NCBI GenBank assembly: GCA_039964455.1
Contig: JBDVXK010000005.1
Coordinates: 1 to 57,025 of the forward strand
Reading direction: 5' to 3'
DNA from: CALJFL01 sp039964455
Lineage (GTDB): Bacteria > Pseudomonadota > Gammaproteobacteria > Pseudomonadales > Halieaceae
Length of the DNA: 57,025 nt
The translations under genes were made by a program, and so were the position numbers. The notes under the pieces were generated by a model that had not been told where the DNA came from, did no database searches, and worked only from the letters and a program-made list of their open reading frames with translations. Below are positions 32,491 through 41,713 of the stretch, piece after piece. The stretch's first letter is position 1. Each line of letters opens with the position of its first letter.

Positions 32491-33515
32491 CACTTGGCCC
32501 CGTATACTCGCGGCTCTATTTCGAGAGTGTAACCAAAAGTATTCGACACCGATTGCTGAATGGCACTTGCCAGCGACAAGAGGGTCTCACCACTGTCGCT
32601 TCCGTGGTTTACCAACACCAGTGCGTGCGCAGGGTGCACACCTACGCCCTCTTGCTCAACCCCTTTCCAGCCACAATGATCAATCATCCAGGCCGCCGCC
32701 AACTTTGCCCGGCCATCTGGCTGCGCATAACGAGGAATACCCGGGAAACGCGTACCAAGATAGGCACTGCGTTCATAGGCAATAATCGGATTCTTGAAGA
32801 AGCTGCCCGCATTGGGCACTTGTGCCGGGTCCGGCAAACGACTGCTACGTATTGCAACCACCGCCTCAAATACCGCCTCTGCGGTGCGCTCCATATCATG
32901 CTTTTGCAGGTAATCAGCAAGCGCCGGATACGCGGCATCGACTAGCGCATGCTTGGACAAACGCAGATCGACCGCTGTAATCACCAGGCTATCTCGCAAT
33001 TCGTGCTTGAATACGCTGTCTCTGTAAGCAAATTCGCAGGCGTCTCTGGTCAGTGTAAGTGGCGCACTATCGGCGATCTGTACACCGTGCACCGATTCGA
33101 CAAAACGCTCCAACTCGACACCATAAGCGCCAATATTTTGTATTGGCGCGGCGCCAACAGTGCCAGGAATCAGGGCAAGGTTTTCCAGGCCATAGTAGTT
33201 ATGCTGCAGGGCCCAGCGGACCAGTTCATGCCAGTTTTGTCCGGCACTCACACGCAGCACAACACCGCTGTCATCTTCTTCGAGTAAGGTGATATCACGG
33301 CTACGCTGAACGACTACCAGCGCATCAATATCGCCAGCGATAACTACATTACTGCCCTCGCCCAGAGGCACTACCGGCAGCTGCTGCTGGCGGGCCCACT
33401 GCAGCGCTTCGGTTAACTCGTCATCGTTGTTAACGCTGACCAGCGCACTGGCTTTAGCTTGCAGGGACAGCGTATTAAAGGGCTGCAAATCTACATCGCG
33501 ATCAATCTGCATCAT
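32490..33515 (-). CDS. murB: UDP-N-acetylenolpyruvoylglucosamine reductase
   Basis: A 341-residue FAD enzyme that reduces UDP-GlcNAc-enolpyruvate with NADPH to UDP-MurNAc, the second committed step of peptidoglycan synthesis. It has the FAD-binding VPLGEGSNVVIAGD, GTVGAAPIQNIGAYGVE and the catalytic Ser region AGSFFKNP. It begins 14 nt inside the phosphatase gene and its TGA shares a base with the uvrC ATG, so three genes are coupled. ATG ATG at 33515/33512; an AAGAG site lies upstream. Confidence 0.96.
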   Translation of the reverse strand: MMQIDRDVDLQPFNTLSLQAKASALVSVNNDDELTEALQWARQQQLPVVPLGEGSNVVIAGDIDALVVVQRSRDITLLEEDDSGVVLRVSAGQNWHELVRWALQHNYYGLENLALIPGTVGAAPIQNIGAYGVELERFVESVHGVQIADSAPLTLTRDACEFAYRDSVFKHELRDSLVITAVDLRLSKHALVDAAYPALADYLQKHDMERTAEAVFEAVVAIRSSRLPDPAQVPNAGSFFKNPIIAYERSAYLGTRFPGIPRYAQPDGRAKLAAAWMIDHCGWKGVEQEGVGVHPAHALVLVNHGSDSGETLLSLASAIQQSVSNTFGYTLEIEPRVYGAK

Positions 33516-33987
33516 TAATCGCTCTTAACAGGCCAGCGCTTGCTGACTCTACCAGTTGCAATACCTCGGTAAACCCGTCGGCGCCAGTATAATAAGGGTC
33601 TGGCACTTCAGTAATATCTGCCTCGCCTGAAAATTTCAAAAAGAGCCCAAGGTGGCCCGTAAAACCTTTCGGCTTCAAGCGCTGCAAATCAATAAGATTT
33701 TGTTCATCCATCGCGAGGATGTAATCAAAACGATCAAAGTCCTGTGCACATACTTGCCTGGCGCGCAGGTCAGAAAGGTCGTAGCCGTGCTCCGCCGCGG
33801 TCGCCATGGCTCTCGAATCCGGGGGGCTGCCCACGTGCCAGTCACCTGTACCGCATGAGTCCGCGACTATTCTGTGCTGTAAATTACCGGCGCGCACCTG
33901 CGCGTCAAAAACACCGTGGGCGGTAGGCGATCGGCAGATATTACCGAGACATACAAACAATACACGTACCACTTTGGAGTCAGCCAT
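33502..33987 (-). CDS. Low-molecular-weight protein-tyrosine-phosphatase
   Basis: A 161-residue phosphatase. The P-loop CLGNICRS (Cys13, Arg19) is the C(X)5R signature and PDPYY supplies the general acid Asp. Bacterial homologues dephosphorylate tyrosine kinases of exopolysaccharide synthesis, or act more broadly. In this operon it lies between kdsB and murB, the same place as in Pseudomonas aeruginosa (recollection). Confidence 0.94.
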   Translation of the reverse strand: MADSKVVRVLFVCLGNICRSPTAHGVFDAQVRAGNLQHRIVADSCGTGDWHVGSPPDSRAMATAAEHGYDLSDLRARQVCAQDFDRFDYILAMDEQNLIDLQRLKPKGFTGHLGLFLKFSGEADITEVPDPYYTGADGFTEVLQLVESASAGLLRAINDAD

Positions 33988-33992
33988 CTCTG

Positions 33993-34751
33993 TTAAGCCC
34001 GTGAGAGCAACTCGCGCACTGCGTCCAGGTCTTCCTGCGTATCAACGCCAGCTGGAACCTCTTCACACGCGGGCGCGACATGAACTTCAACATCGTTATA
34101 CATAGCCCTGAGTTGCTCCAGGTGTTCCATCGTTTCTGGCGGCGCCGGCGGCCAGTTTACGTATTGGTGCAAAAACCCGGTGCGGTACGCGTAAATTCCA
34201 ATATGCCTTTGCCAGGCCCCGCTGTTAAGCGCCGGAGATGTATCAGCAACGCCATCCCGAGGCCAGGGAATAGGCGCCCGACTGAAATACAATGCCCGGC
34301 CGCTGACGGATCTGACTACCTTGACGATATTCGGGTTGCGCAACTCCTCCTCGCTGTCCAGTTCTTCGCAGAGAGTGGCAATACCGGCCGAGGGCACACC
34401 GGCCAGATTAGCGGCGACCTGGTCAATCGCCGCCGGGGGGATAAGCGGCTCATCACCCTGGACGTTAACCACGATATGTTCGTCAGGGTAATCCATCAGC
34501 CTGGTCACTTCCTGCAAGCGATCCGTACCTGAGGGGTGATCTGCAGACGTCATACAGGCTGCAGCGCCAAAACCCTGAGCAGCCTCAAAGATGCGCTCAT
34601 CATCGGTTGCGATTACAACGGACTCCGCCCCTGAGCGACTTGCCTGCTCCCATACATGCTGCACCATGGGCTTACCCGCAATGGCCAGCAAGGGCTTACC
34701 GGGCAGGCGCGTTGAACCATAGCGGGCCGGAATGATAACGGAGTAAGACAT
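33993..34751 (-). CDS. kdsB: CMP-Kdo synthetase
   Basis: A 252-residue 3-deoxy-manno-octulosonate cytidylyltransferase. VIIPARYGSTRLPGKPL is the nucleotide-binding signature; ATDDERIF and VNVQGDEPLIPP carry the metal and sugar contacts. It activates Kdo for attachment to lipid A. Its start codon directly follows the lpxK stop (TAG-ATG), so it is translated in the same operon as lpxK and msbA, whose products act on the same glycolipid. Confidence 0.97.
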   Translation of the reverse strand: MSYSVIIPARYGSTRLPGKPLLAIAGKPMVQHVWEQASRSGAESVVIATDDERIFEAAQGFGAAACMTSADHPSGTDRLQEVTRLMDYPDEHIVVNVQGDEPLIPPAAIDQVAANLAGVPSAGIATLCEELDSEEELRNPNIVKVVRSVSGRALYFSRAPIPWPRDGVADTSPALNSGAWQRHIGIYAYRTGFLHQYVNWPPAPPETMEHLEQLRAMYNDVEVHVAPACEEVPAGVDTQEDLDAVRELLSRA

Positions 34752-35750
34752 CTAGGGTGTTTCCTGCTGTTGTGTCTGTGCCAGAAGAGTCACCGCCTCG
34801 ATCACCGCTCTGGGGAGTTCTGCTTCAATCTTCAGGTACCAGGTGTTATCGCCTACCAGGCGCCTGCATTTTACCGCGTCCTTCTCCGTCATTATAACGA
34901 AGGCATCCTGCAGGTCGGAAAAATCATCAGCAGTATAGGCATGATGGTCTGCGAAAACGTTCTCCTGCACCACGTAGCCTGCCGCCAGCAAAGTTCCGAA
35001 GAACTGAGCGGGCTGGCCTATACCGGCTACGGCGCTGACCACAGCCGGTCCCTCAGAGGCATCCAGCGCCTTCTGCTCGTTGCTGACCACATTGACCAGC
35101 GCTTGCGCACGGTAACGTACACCGTCGCTCAAATCATCACTACCGCGCTTCAGCACGTGGTGTACCTGGGCCAGTCTAGCCACCGGTTCACGCAGAGGAC
35201 CCGCCGGCAAGCAGAATCCATTACCAATTCCTCGCGATGCGTCAAGAACCGCAATCTCTACATCTCGATACAAGCGATAATGCTGTAAACCGTCATCGGA
35301 AAGGACGACATCGACAGGGAATTCCGCAAGCAGCTGGCGCACCGCAGCAGGCCGATCCGGAGAGACAACACAGGGACAACCGGTTCGCAGATGTATCAAT
35401 AGAGGCTCGTCGCCACAATCCGCTGCGGTACTCGCTGAGTTCACCGTATGGGGGAATTGCGTACTCGAAGCGCCATACCCGCGACTCACCACCCCAGGGC
35501 GAAGACCTGCTTGCTGCAGGTGCTCCACCAAAGCGATAACCACAGGCGTTTTACCGGTGCCGCCTACCGTAATGTTACCGACAACAACGACCGGCACCGG
35601 CGCGCGCCAGGCTTTCAATAATCCATGTTTGTAGGCAGCTCGGCGCGTGGCGCTAAGCAACCGAAACAGAAACTCAATAGGCCGAAGCAGCCAAAGCCAC
35701 CAGTCGCCGCGATACCATGCTGTTTCCAGAACCGCTTGCGCACCGGACAT
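34752..35750 (-). CDS. lpxK: Tetraacyldisaccharide 4'-kinase
   Basis: A 332-residue membrane-associated P-loop kinase that phosphorylates the 4' position of the lipid A disaccharide. Walker A is GGTGKTPV, SRGYG follows, and VVLSDDGLQHYRL is the typical catalytic Asp-containing stretch. The N-terminal amphipathic/hydrophobic helix anchors it to the inner membrane. Its ATG overlaps the msbA stop codon (TAATG), coupling synthesis of the kinase and flippase. Confidence 0.96.
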   Translation of the reverse strand: MSGAQAVLETAWYRGDWWLWLLRPIEFLFRLLSATRRAAYKHGLLKAWRAPVPVVVVGNITVGGTGKTPVVIALVEHLQQAGLRPGVVSRGYGASSTQFPHTVNSASTAADCGDEPLLIHLRTGCPCVVSPDRPAAVRQLLAEFPVDVVLSDDGLQHYRLYRDVEIAVLDASRGIGNGFCLPAGPLREPVARLAQVHHVLKRGSDDLSDGVRYRAQALVNVVSNEQKALDASEGPAVVSAVAGIGQPAQFFGTLLAAGYVVQENVFADHHAYTADDFSDLQDAFVIMTEKDAVKCRRLVGDNTWYLKIEAELPRAVIEAVTLLAQTQQQETP

Positions 35751-37597
35751 TAATCGCTGAACTCTTGATGGTAGAGCTGGGCATAGAGGCCACCCTGCGC
35801 GAGCAGATCAGCGTGACTTCCCGTGGCCACAACCTGGCCGGCATCCATGACTACAATGCTGTCAGCATGCTCCACTGTCGACAGCCTGTGGGCAATAACC
35901 AGGGTGGTACGGTCGGCCATGATGCTTTCCAATGCACGCTGAATCCGGTGTTCTGATTCGTTATCCAGTGCTGAGGTAGCCTCGTCGAGAATCAGCACGG
36001 GCGCGTCCTTGAGAATTGCACGGGCTATGGCAATACGTTGGCGCTGCCCTCCGCTAAGCCCGCCACCATCATCACCCAGCACCGCGTCATAACCCTCTGG
36101 AATCGCCTCGATAAATTCACTCGCGTAGGCAGATTTCGCCGCGGCGAGAACCTGTTCCCGCGGGCGCTCTGCCAGGGAGCCGTAAGCAATATTGTTGTAG
36201 ACGGTGTCGTTAAACAAGGTCACATTCTGCGACACCATCGCCAATTGGTCGCGTAAATTGGCCAGCTGGTAGTCCTCGATAGCAAAGCCATCCAGCAGTA
36301 TTTCTCCATCATACTGGCCATAAAAGCGAGAGAGCAGCTGCACAAGCGTTGTTTTGCCACTTCCCGAACGACCGACCAGCGCGATGGTCTGCCCCGGCTC
36401 CACCTGCAGCGAAACATTATCAAGTACTTTTGTATCGTTACCCGGATAGCTGAAGCTGAGGTTGTTAATGTTTAGCTGGCCCCGCGCACGCTCCACACTA
36501 CGCTGGCCTTTATCAGTCTCTGCCTCTTCATCAAGCTGGGCGAAAATATCTTCCGCCGCCGCTAGCCCGCGCTGAATGATGGACTGCACGCCGCTGAGAG
36601 AGCGTATAGGTTTGCCCAACTGGCCAGCGGCAGTAAGAAAGGCCACCAGTGAACCGGCACTGAAACCGGCGAGTATGCTCGGGTTGAGAGCAAACCAGAC
36701 CAGCGTGGACAGCGAGGCTGCCAGCAGAGTCTGAATAACCGGCGTGCTCACCGCATCGGCAAAGGCCAACTTCAGACTTTGTATGCGATTGTATTCACTT
36801 GCTGCACGAAAACGATCGCTTTGCTGCATTTGCCCGCCGTAAACACGCACCTCTTTGTAAGCTCCGATGCTTTCATTCGACACCTGGGTAACATCGCCCA
36901 TAGATGCCTGAATACGCTTGCTATAGCGCCTGAAGTGCTTACCAACCACGGCGACGATGAGAGCGATAAAAGGTGCAACAGCGAAAAACACCAGCGACAG
37001 GCGCCAATTCAGGTACAACATGTAAGTCAGCAGGGCCGCGATGGTAAAACCCTCGCGAACGATAATCTTCAGGGCTTTAGTGACCGCACCACTCACCTGC
37101 TCAACGTTATAGGTGATTTTCGAAATGAGAACACCCTGACTGTGCTGATCGTAATAACTGCTGGGCGCCACCAACATTTTATCAAACAGCTGGCAACGCA
37201 GGTCGTGTATCAAACTGCGGGCCACATGGTTCATAAAATAGGTGCCTACAAAGAAGCCAGTGGCACGAGTACAGGCCAGGGAAATAGCGGCCAATGGCAC
37301 CGCGATGCGGGCAAACTCAAGCCGGGTCATACCGGTGGAGTCCAGTAGCGCGTAGGCGGCACCGCCAACCAGGCCACTATCGGCCGACTCGGCATCGTTA
37401 AGGGAATCCAGCAGGAATTGCATCAAATCCGCCAGCAACACATTTCCCAGCGAATACACCACATAACCCAGAATGCTGAACAGAAAGATGTACCAGTAAG
37501 GCACGATGTACCCGAGCAGCCTGCCGTACAGGTGCCAGTCGCTCACCTTGCCCGAGCGATTGGGCATCGGCTTCGCTGAAATTTCACGATTAGCCAT
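35750..37597 (-). CDS. msbA: Lipid A export ATP-binding/permease protein
   Basis: A 615-residue half-transporter. The N-terminal six-helix exporter domain is about residues 25-330. The ATPase domain has Walker A GRSGSGKTT, signature LSGGQRQRIAIARA and Walker B LILDEATSALD. It flips lipid A-core from the inner to the outer leaflet of the inner membrane. The ATG overlaps the exbD stop by 8 nt and its own stop overlaps lpxK. Residues 70-90 hold a long insert between the first helices (NDAESADSGLVGGAAYALLD). Confidence 0.95.
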   Translation of the reverse strand: MANREISAKPMPNRSGKVSDWHLYGRLLGYIVPYWYIFLFSILGYVVYSLGNVLLADLMQFLLDSLNDAESADSGLVGGAAYALLDSTGMTRLEFARIAVPLAAISLACTRATGFFVGTYFMNHVARSLIHDLRCQLFDKMLVAPSSYYDQHSQGVLISKITYNVEQVSGAVTKALKIIVREGFTIAALLTYMLYLNWRLSLVFFAVAPFIALIVAVVGKHFRRYSKRIQASMGDVTQVSNESIGAYKEVRVYGGQMQQSDRFRAASEYNRIQSLKLAFADAVSTPVIQTLLAASLSTLVWFALNPSILAGFSAGSLVAFLTAAGQLGKPIRSLSGVQSIIQRGLAAAEDIFAQLDEEAETDKGQRSVERARGQLNINNLSFSYPGNDTKVLDNVSLQVEPGQTIALVGRSGSGKTTLVQLLSRFYGQYDGEILLDGFAIEDYQLANLRDQLAMVSQNVTLFNDTVYNNIAYGSLAERPREQVLAAAKSAYASEFIEAIPEGYDAVLGDDGGGLSGGQRQRIAIARAILKDAPVLILDEATSALDNESEHRIQRALESIMADRTTLVIAHRLSTVEHADSIVVMDAGQVVATGSHADLLAQGGLYAQLYHQEFSD

Positions 37598-38021
37598 CGG
37601 CAGAACCCCGCGTCGGCTGCCGCGTTGTGATACTCAGGTGAACGAAACCCATTTGCCCTGCCGCATCCATGGCACGCACCACTGATTGGTGTGAGGATTG
37701 AGCATCAGCAGTAATAATCATCGGTAGTGTGGTATCTCCCGCAGCGATTTTGTAAATCGCTGCCTGCAGCGTACGCATCCTGTCATCAACCAATCCCTTG
37801 CCATTTACGCGGTAGCTACCGGTCTCGTCGATCAAAATTTCGATTTGCTTGTCCTGAGCTTCCTTTAATGTGCCGGTAGCTTCCGGCAAATCAATACTTA
37901 ACTGTGTCTCGCGGGTGAATGTCGTCGACACCATAAAGAAAATAAGCAAGAGGAACACAACGTCGATCAGAGGCGTCAGGTTTACCCCTACCTCTTCGCT
38001 GCGCTGGCGGCGAAATTTCAA
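37590..38021 (-). CDS. exbD: ExbD/TolR-type biopolymer transport protein
   Basis: A 143-residue protein with one helix (about 18-38) and a periplasmic domain. LTPLIDVVFLLLIFFM carries the conserved proton-channel Asp. With ExbB it uses the proton gradient to drive TonB (or, by analogy, TolA). The start is TTG at 38021, overlapping the exbB stop (TTGA); no ATG fits and GAAGG precedes it. The stop overlaps the msbA start by 8 nt. Confidence 0.92.
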   Translation of the reverse strand: MKFRRQRSEEVGVNLTPLIDVVFLLLIFFMVSTTFTRETQLSIDLPEATGTLKEAQDKQIEILIDETGSYRVNGKGLVDDRMRTLQAAIYKIAAGDTTLPMIITADAQSSHQSVVRAMDAAGQMGFVHLSITTRQPTRGSADG

Positions 38022-38641
38022 GCGTCGCCTTCCATGTTCTCTTCGCTGTGCAGCGCGTCAACCAATTTGATGGTTTCCTGTTCCAGCTCCACCACGATCG
38101 AGTCTATTCGCCCTGTCAGGTAGCGATGCATAACAAGCGCTGGTATCGCAACGCTTAGCCCTGCCGCGGTGGTAATCAGGGCCTCTGATATACCGCCAGC
38201 AAGCGCGCTGGCATTACCTGTGCCCTGGGCCATAATCTCTGCAAATACCTTGATCATACCCACCACAGTGCCCAATAAACCCAATAGCGGTGCCACGGCG
38301 GCAATAGTGCCCAGCGTATTGAGATAGCGTTCAAGCTCATGAATGACATGACTGGCGGCTTCCTGAATACTCTCTTTCATAACGTCACGGCCGTGATAGG
38401 CATTACCCAGGCCAGCAGCCAGAATCCTGCCCAATGGCGACGACTGCTTGAGGGTACGCAGCCGGTTGGCGTCCATTTCACCGGCTTTGAGCTGCTTCCA
38501 GACAGAAGCCAGCAGATGCGGTGGCGCGATTTTCTTCGGATTCAGGGTGTAAAGTCGTTCAATACATATTGCCGCCGCCACCACAGAGCTGAGTAATATG
38601 AATCCCATCAACCAGCCGCCGGCTGTCACCAGTTCAAGCAC
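38018..38641 (-). CDS. exbB: ExbB/TolQ-type MotA-family proton channel
   Basis: A 207-residue, three-helix channel subunit with ATVAPLLGLLGTVVGM (here AVAPLLGLLGTVVGMI) and AGLSVAIPALVMHRY, the conserved family stretches. It forms the motor with ExbD. I place the start at GTG 38641 (VLELVTAGGW), which has AAGGA 7 nt upstream; GTG 38647 is in frame but too near that site. A perfect -10 lies about 35 nt upstream. It heads the nine-gene operon that ends with pgsA. Confidence 0.92.
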   Translation of the reverse strand: MLELVTAGGWLMGFILLSSVVAAAICIERLYTLNPKKIAPPHLLASVWKQLKAGEMDANRLRTLKQSSPLGRILAAGLGNAYHGRDVMKESIQEAASHVIHELERYLNTLGTIAAVAPLLGLLGTVVGMIKVFAEIMAQGTGNASALAGGISEALITTAAGLSVAIPALVMHRYLTGRIDSIVVELEQETIKLVDALHSEENMEGDA

Positions 38642-38673
38642 ATCCACGTCCTTTGTTCTTATCGGATTCTGCC

Positions 38674-38679
38674 ATTATA
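38674..38679 (-). promoter_or_regulatory. -10 of the exbB-to-pgsA operon promoter
   Basis: On the minus strand TATAAT (38679-38674) in GCGTATAATGG, with a weak TTTCGC -35 16 nt upstream. The start lies near 38667. No other promoter stands out between exbB and pgsA, whose genes are spaced or overlap by a few bases. Confidence 0.5.
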
Positions 38680-38712
38680 CGCGCACCCAGCGACGGCGAA
38701 AGCCGGCAAAAA

Positions 38713-41022
38713 TTACATCCAGTAATACCATTGCTGCTGTCGCCAGCGGCTCAGCTCAATCTCACCTGAGGGCAAAAACCGTAACTGTAGCGCCCCTTCA
38801 TGACCCGTTAGTCCGAGCTCATCCGCGAACTGCCCTGCCCGACCAACTACTGCCCCATTAGGGTGGCCAAAAGGATTCCCAAAACCGTAACTGAACAAGG
38901 CGATGCCTGGCTGCACCGCTTTTAGAAAAGCCCAGCCTGAAGAGCTTTGACTACCGTGGTGCGCTGTCAACAAGACATCGCTGTCCAGCGCATCACCCCA
39001 GTAGTCAACCAGCACCCGCTCGCGCGTTGCCCGAATATCACCGGGCAGCAATATTCGCCGCCCGCCAAGCTCTATCATCAGCACGCAGGACATATCATTA
39101 CTGGATAGCGCAGGTTCCAGGGCCGGAGCCAGCAAATGAAAACGCACCTTATCCGGCCACTCCCAGGACTCACCTGCCCGACAAGGCAAGCCGCCAGCGC
39201 CGGCGACGACTGATGAACCACCGTATCGATAGCGCGTTACCGGTAGCGCATTCACTATCGCCGCGGTACCGGCACTGTGATCGTTGTCTGAATGGCTGAT
39301 AACCAGGGTATCCAGCTCAGCAACGTTCAGGCGTCTTAGCATAGGCACAATAACCGAGGATGCGATGTTGGGCCCCGTTGAATCACCGCCGCCGGTGTCA
39401 TACAGCAAGGCATTAGCACCGCTACGAAACAAAACTGCCGTCCCCTGCCCCGCATCGAACACTGTCAGCACAGGTACTTCGGGGATCTCACGCTCAACCG
39501 GCAGTGCGAGCGGCATGATCAGAACAAGGGCGATAACGCGCAGTAGCGGGTAACGCGGTATGACCAACAACGCTGCTGACAAAAGCGCCAGCAACATCTG
39601 CACCGGGCTGGGCGACAACCAAAGATAAAACCACTGGCCATAATTGGCGGCGATATCATGCCCACCTTGTAACAGGGCATCAATACAGTCAGCTGCCCAT
39701 CGCCAAGGCGCCTCAAAGCCCGGCACAGTCAACAGGCATAGCACAGCACCCAACAGCGCCAGGGGCACCAGTAAAAAGGTTACCAGCGGAACCAGCAGGA
39801 AGTTGGCCGCGGCGGCCACAAGACTCGCACCGCCAAACCACCATCCCGCTATCGGTATCATGGCCAGGCACATGTAGGCATGCGTAGCAAAGAGCCGCCC
39901 GAACAGTGACTGGCTGGGATACCACAGACCCAGCCAGAGCAGACAGGCAACTGCGCTGAAGCTCAGCCAAAATCCGCTGGCAAGTCCGGCCAGTGGATTC
40001 ACTACCAGAAGTACAACAGCGGCTAACAGCAGGTTATAAAAGCCAGAGGAGCTGCGGCGTGCCAGCGATGCCAGTAAGACGCAGGCCAGCATGACCAACG
40101 CGCGCTGGGTAGACAGGCTGAAGCCAGCGAGACTGCTGTAAAACAGCGCGAAACAGAGAGACAGCAACGCAGGCAGGTATCGATACCAGTATGCCGCGGT
40201 AAGCAGCAGCGCTATTCTGGCAAACAACTGACCTAAAAGGTAACCGAGCCCGCCCGCCATACCCACATGCAAGCCGGAAATCACCAATAGGTGATTGATA
40301 CCGAAGTACTGCATCAGCTGCCACAAATCGGGGCTTAGACCGCCGCGGTCGGCCACGGTGATTGCCCGCAAGATACCAGCAGCGCTGCTTGATAGGGAGG
40401 CCTCTTGCAACGCCGTGCTGATTCTGGCGCGCAAATGATGAGGCGCCGCCAACAGCGCAGAACCGGCTGGCTCTGTCGGCAACAGGGATTTAACCGTTCC
40501 GGTGCCATCTATCCCGATCTGGGCGAGCCAGGATTGGGCATTGAAGCCCCCCGGGTTCGCCAGACCCCAGGGCTTGCGCAAACGGGCCCGCAGTGCCAGC
40601 CACTCCCCTGCGCGAATGGAGGAGTCGCCATAGTAGGACAACAGCAAGCGACGCGGCCCCCGGCATTGTGCATCGTCAATTGAGGCGACCGAAAACTCGA
40701 AGCGTTGCCTGATTGTGCCCTCTCGCACACTGTCCAGCCGGGGCAGGCTGGAAACAATCCCTGATACAGCGACGGTCCGACCGGCACAGGTGTCCGGATA
40801 ACGACTTTCCAGCAACTTGTAGCCATAGGCACTTGCCAGCGTGATCCCCGTGACCAACCCCAGTACGGCTCGAGTCGCGCATAAAAGCTGGTTATTTCTA
40901 TTAAAATACGCAGCTGCTAACGCGATCAGAAGGCCTGCAAGGCATAACCACATTGGCGGTAATACTGCCTGCCAACCCATCAGCAGTAGTCCGACAACAA
41001 GGCCTGTCATCCATACCCGCAT
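38713..41022 (-). CDS. comEC: DNA internalization protein ComEC/Rec2
   Basis: A 769-residue inner-membrane channel for single-stranded DNA uptake in natural transformation. The N-terminal region (about 40-165) is the OB-like ComEC domain, the middle is a set of membrane helices with LLVISGLHVGMAGGLGYLLG, and the C-terminal part is a metallo-beta-lactamase fold with VISHSDNDHSAGT and LLTAHHGSQSSSGW. No other competence gene is nearby. In Pseudomonas, comEC also lies next to exbB/exbD (recollection). It is 64 nt from exbB but read in the same direction, and it could add readthrough to that operon. Confidence 0.95.
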   Translation of the reverse strand: MRVWMTGLVVGLLLMGWQAVLPPMWLCLAGLLIALAAAYFNRNNQLLCATRAVLGLVTGITLASAYGYKLLESRYPDTCAGRTVAVSGIVSSLPRLDSVREGTIRQRFEFSVASIDDAQCRGPRRLLLSYYGDSSIRAGEWLALRARLRKPWGLANPGGFNAQSWLAQIGIDGTGTVKSLLPTEPAGSALLAAPHHLRARISTALQEASLSSSAAGILRAITVADRGGLSPDLWQLMQYFGINHLLVISGLHVGMAGGLGYLLGQLFARIALLLTAAYWYRYLPALLSLCFALFYSSLAGFSLSTQRALVMLACVLLASLARRSSSGFYNLLLAAVVLLVVNPLAGLASGFWLSFSAVACLLWLGLWYPSQSLFGRLFATHAYMCLAMIPIAGWWFGGASLVAAAANFLLVPLVTFLLVPLALLGAVLCLLTVPGFEAPWRWAADCIDALLQGGHDIAANYGQWFYLWLSPSPVQMLLALLSAALLVIPRYPLLRVIALVLIMPLALPVEREIPEVPVLTVFDAGQGTAVLFRSGANALLYDTGGGDSTGPNIASSVIVPMLRRLNVAELDTLVISHSDNDHSAGTAAIVNALPVTRYRYGGSSVVAGAGGLPCRAGESWEWPDKVRFHLLAPALEPALSSNDMSCVLMIELGGRRILLPGDIRATRERVLVDYWGDALDSDVLLTAHHGSQSSSGWAFLKAVQPGIALFSYGFGNPFGHPNGAVVGRAGQFADELGLTGHEGALQLRFLPSGEIELSRWRQQQWYYWM

Positions 41023-41143
41023 CGGTAGAGAACCCGCGCTATAACGTGCATAATGCCTTGCGACGCGTGTCCGACATCGCCCAGACTAGCCAGTCAAACA
41101 CATTCGGGGTAAGCCTTACACATCGCTTTCAGCCAACACAGCT

Positions 41144-41707
41144 ATGCCGAAGAAAACACTCAAACAACTCGCGCCCAGCCCGGCCAAACTGCGGGAGATC
41201 AAGTCCTTACAATTGCTGGGCAGCTGGATCTATGAGCCCAACCTGTGGCACATAAACCGATACTCAGCATCAATGGCTTTTTTCGTCGGTTTATTTGTAG
41301 CCTTCATGCCTATACCCGGGCAAATGGTACTGGCAGCTATTCTGGCCGTGCGGCTGCGCTGTAACCTGCCGTTGTCGATAGGACTGGTGTGGATTACCAA
41401 CCCCGTGACAATTCCGGCGATTTTTTATTTGTCGTACCGGGTTGGCGCGATGATTATCGATGTACCTGTTCAGGCCATCGAGTTTCAGCTGAGTTGGGAG
41501 TGGCTTACCAGCAGCCTTGCCAACATATGGCAGCCGTTTCTGCTGGGCTGCTTCATCTGCGGTTTGTTCCTGGGCTCTCTGGGCTACTTCGTTGTGAGCA
41601 TGCTGTGGCGCTGGCGAGTGGCCAAACATTGGGCCGAGCGTAAAAAGATGCGAGCGGAACGTGCGCAGCAAGCAGAGCCCCAGGATACCGACAGCGGAAA
41701 CGCCTGA
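41144..41707 (+). CDS. DUF2062 membrane protein
   Basis: A 187-residue protein with about three or four hydrophobic segments (AFFVGLFVAFMPIPGQMVLA, IGLVWITNPVTIPAIFYLSY and a third near 120-145) and a basic C-terminal tail (KKMRAERAQQAEPQ). The Pro-Gly-rich turns MPIPGQM and TNPVT mark DUF2062. Function unknown. It is divergent from comEC and converges on lolE with a 6-nt gap. Confidence 0.9.
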   Translation: MPKKTLKQLAPSPAKLREIKSLQLLGSWIYEPNLWHINRYSASMAFFVGLFVAFMPIPGQMVLAAILAVRLRCNLPLSIGLVWITNPVTIPAIFYLSYRVGAMIIDVPVQAIEFQLSWEWLTSSLANIWQPFLLGCFICGLFLGSLGYFVVSMLWRWRVAKHWAERKKMRAERAQQAEPQDTDSGNA

Positions 41708-41713
41708 CTCGAG

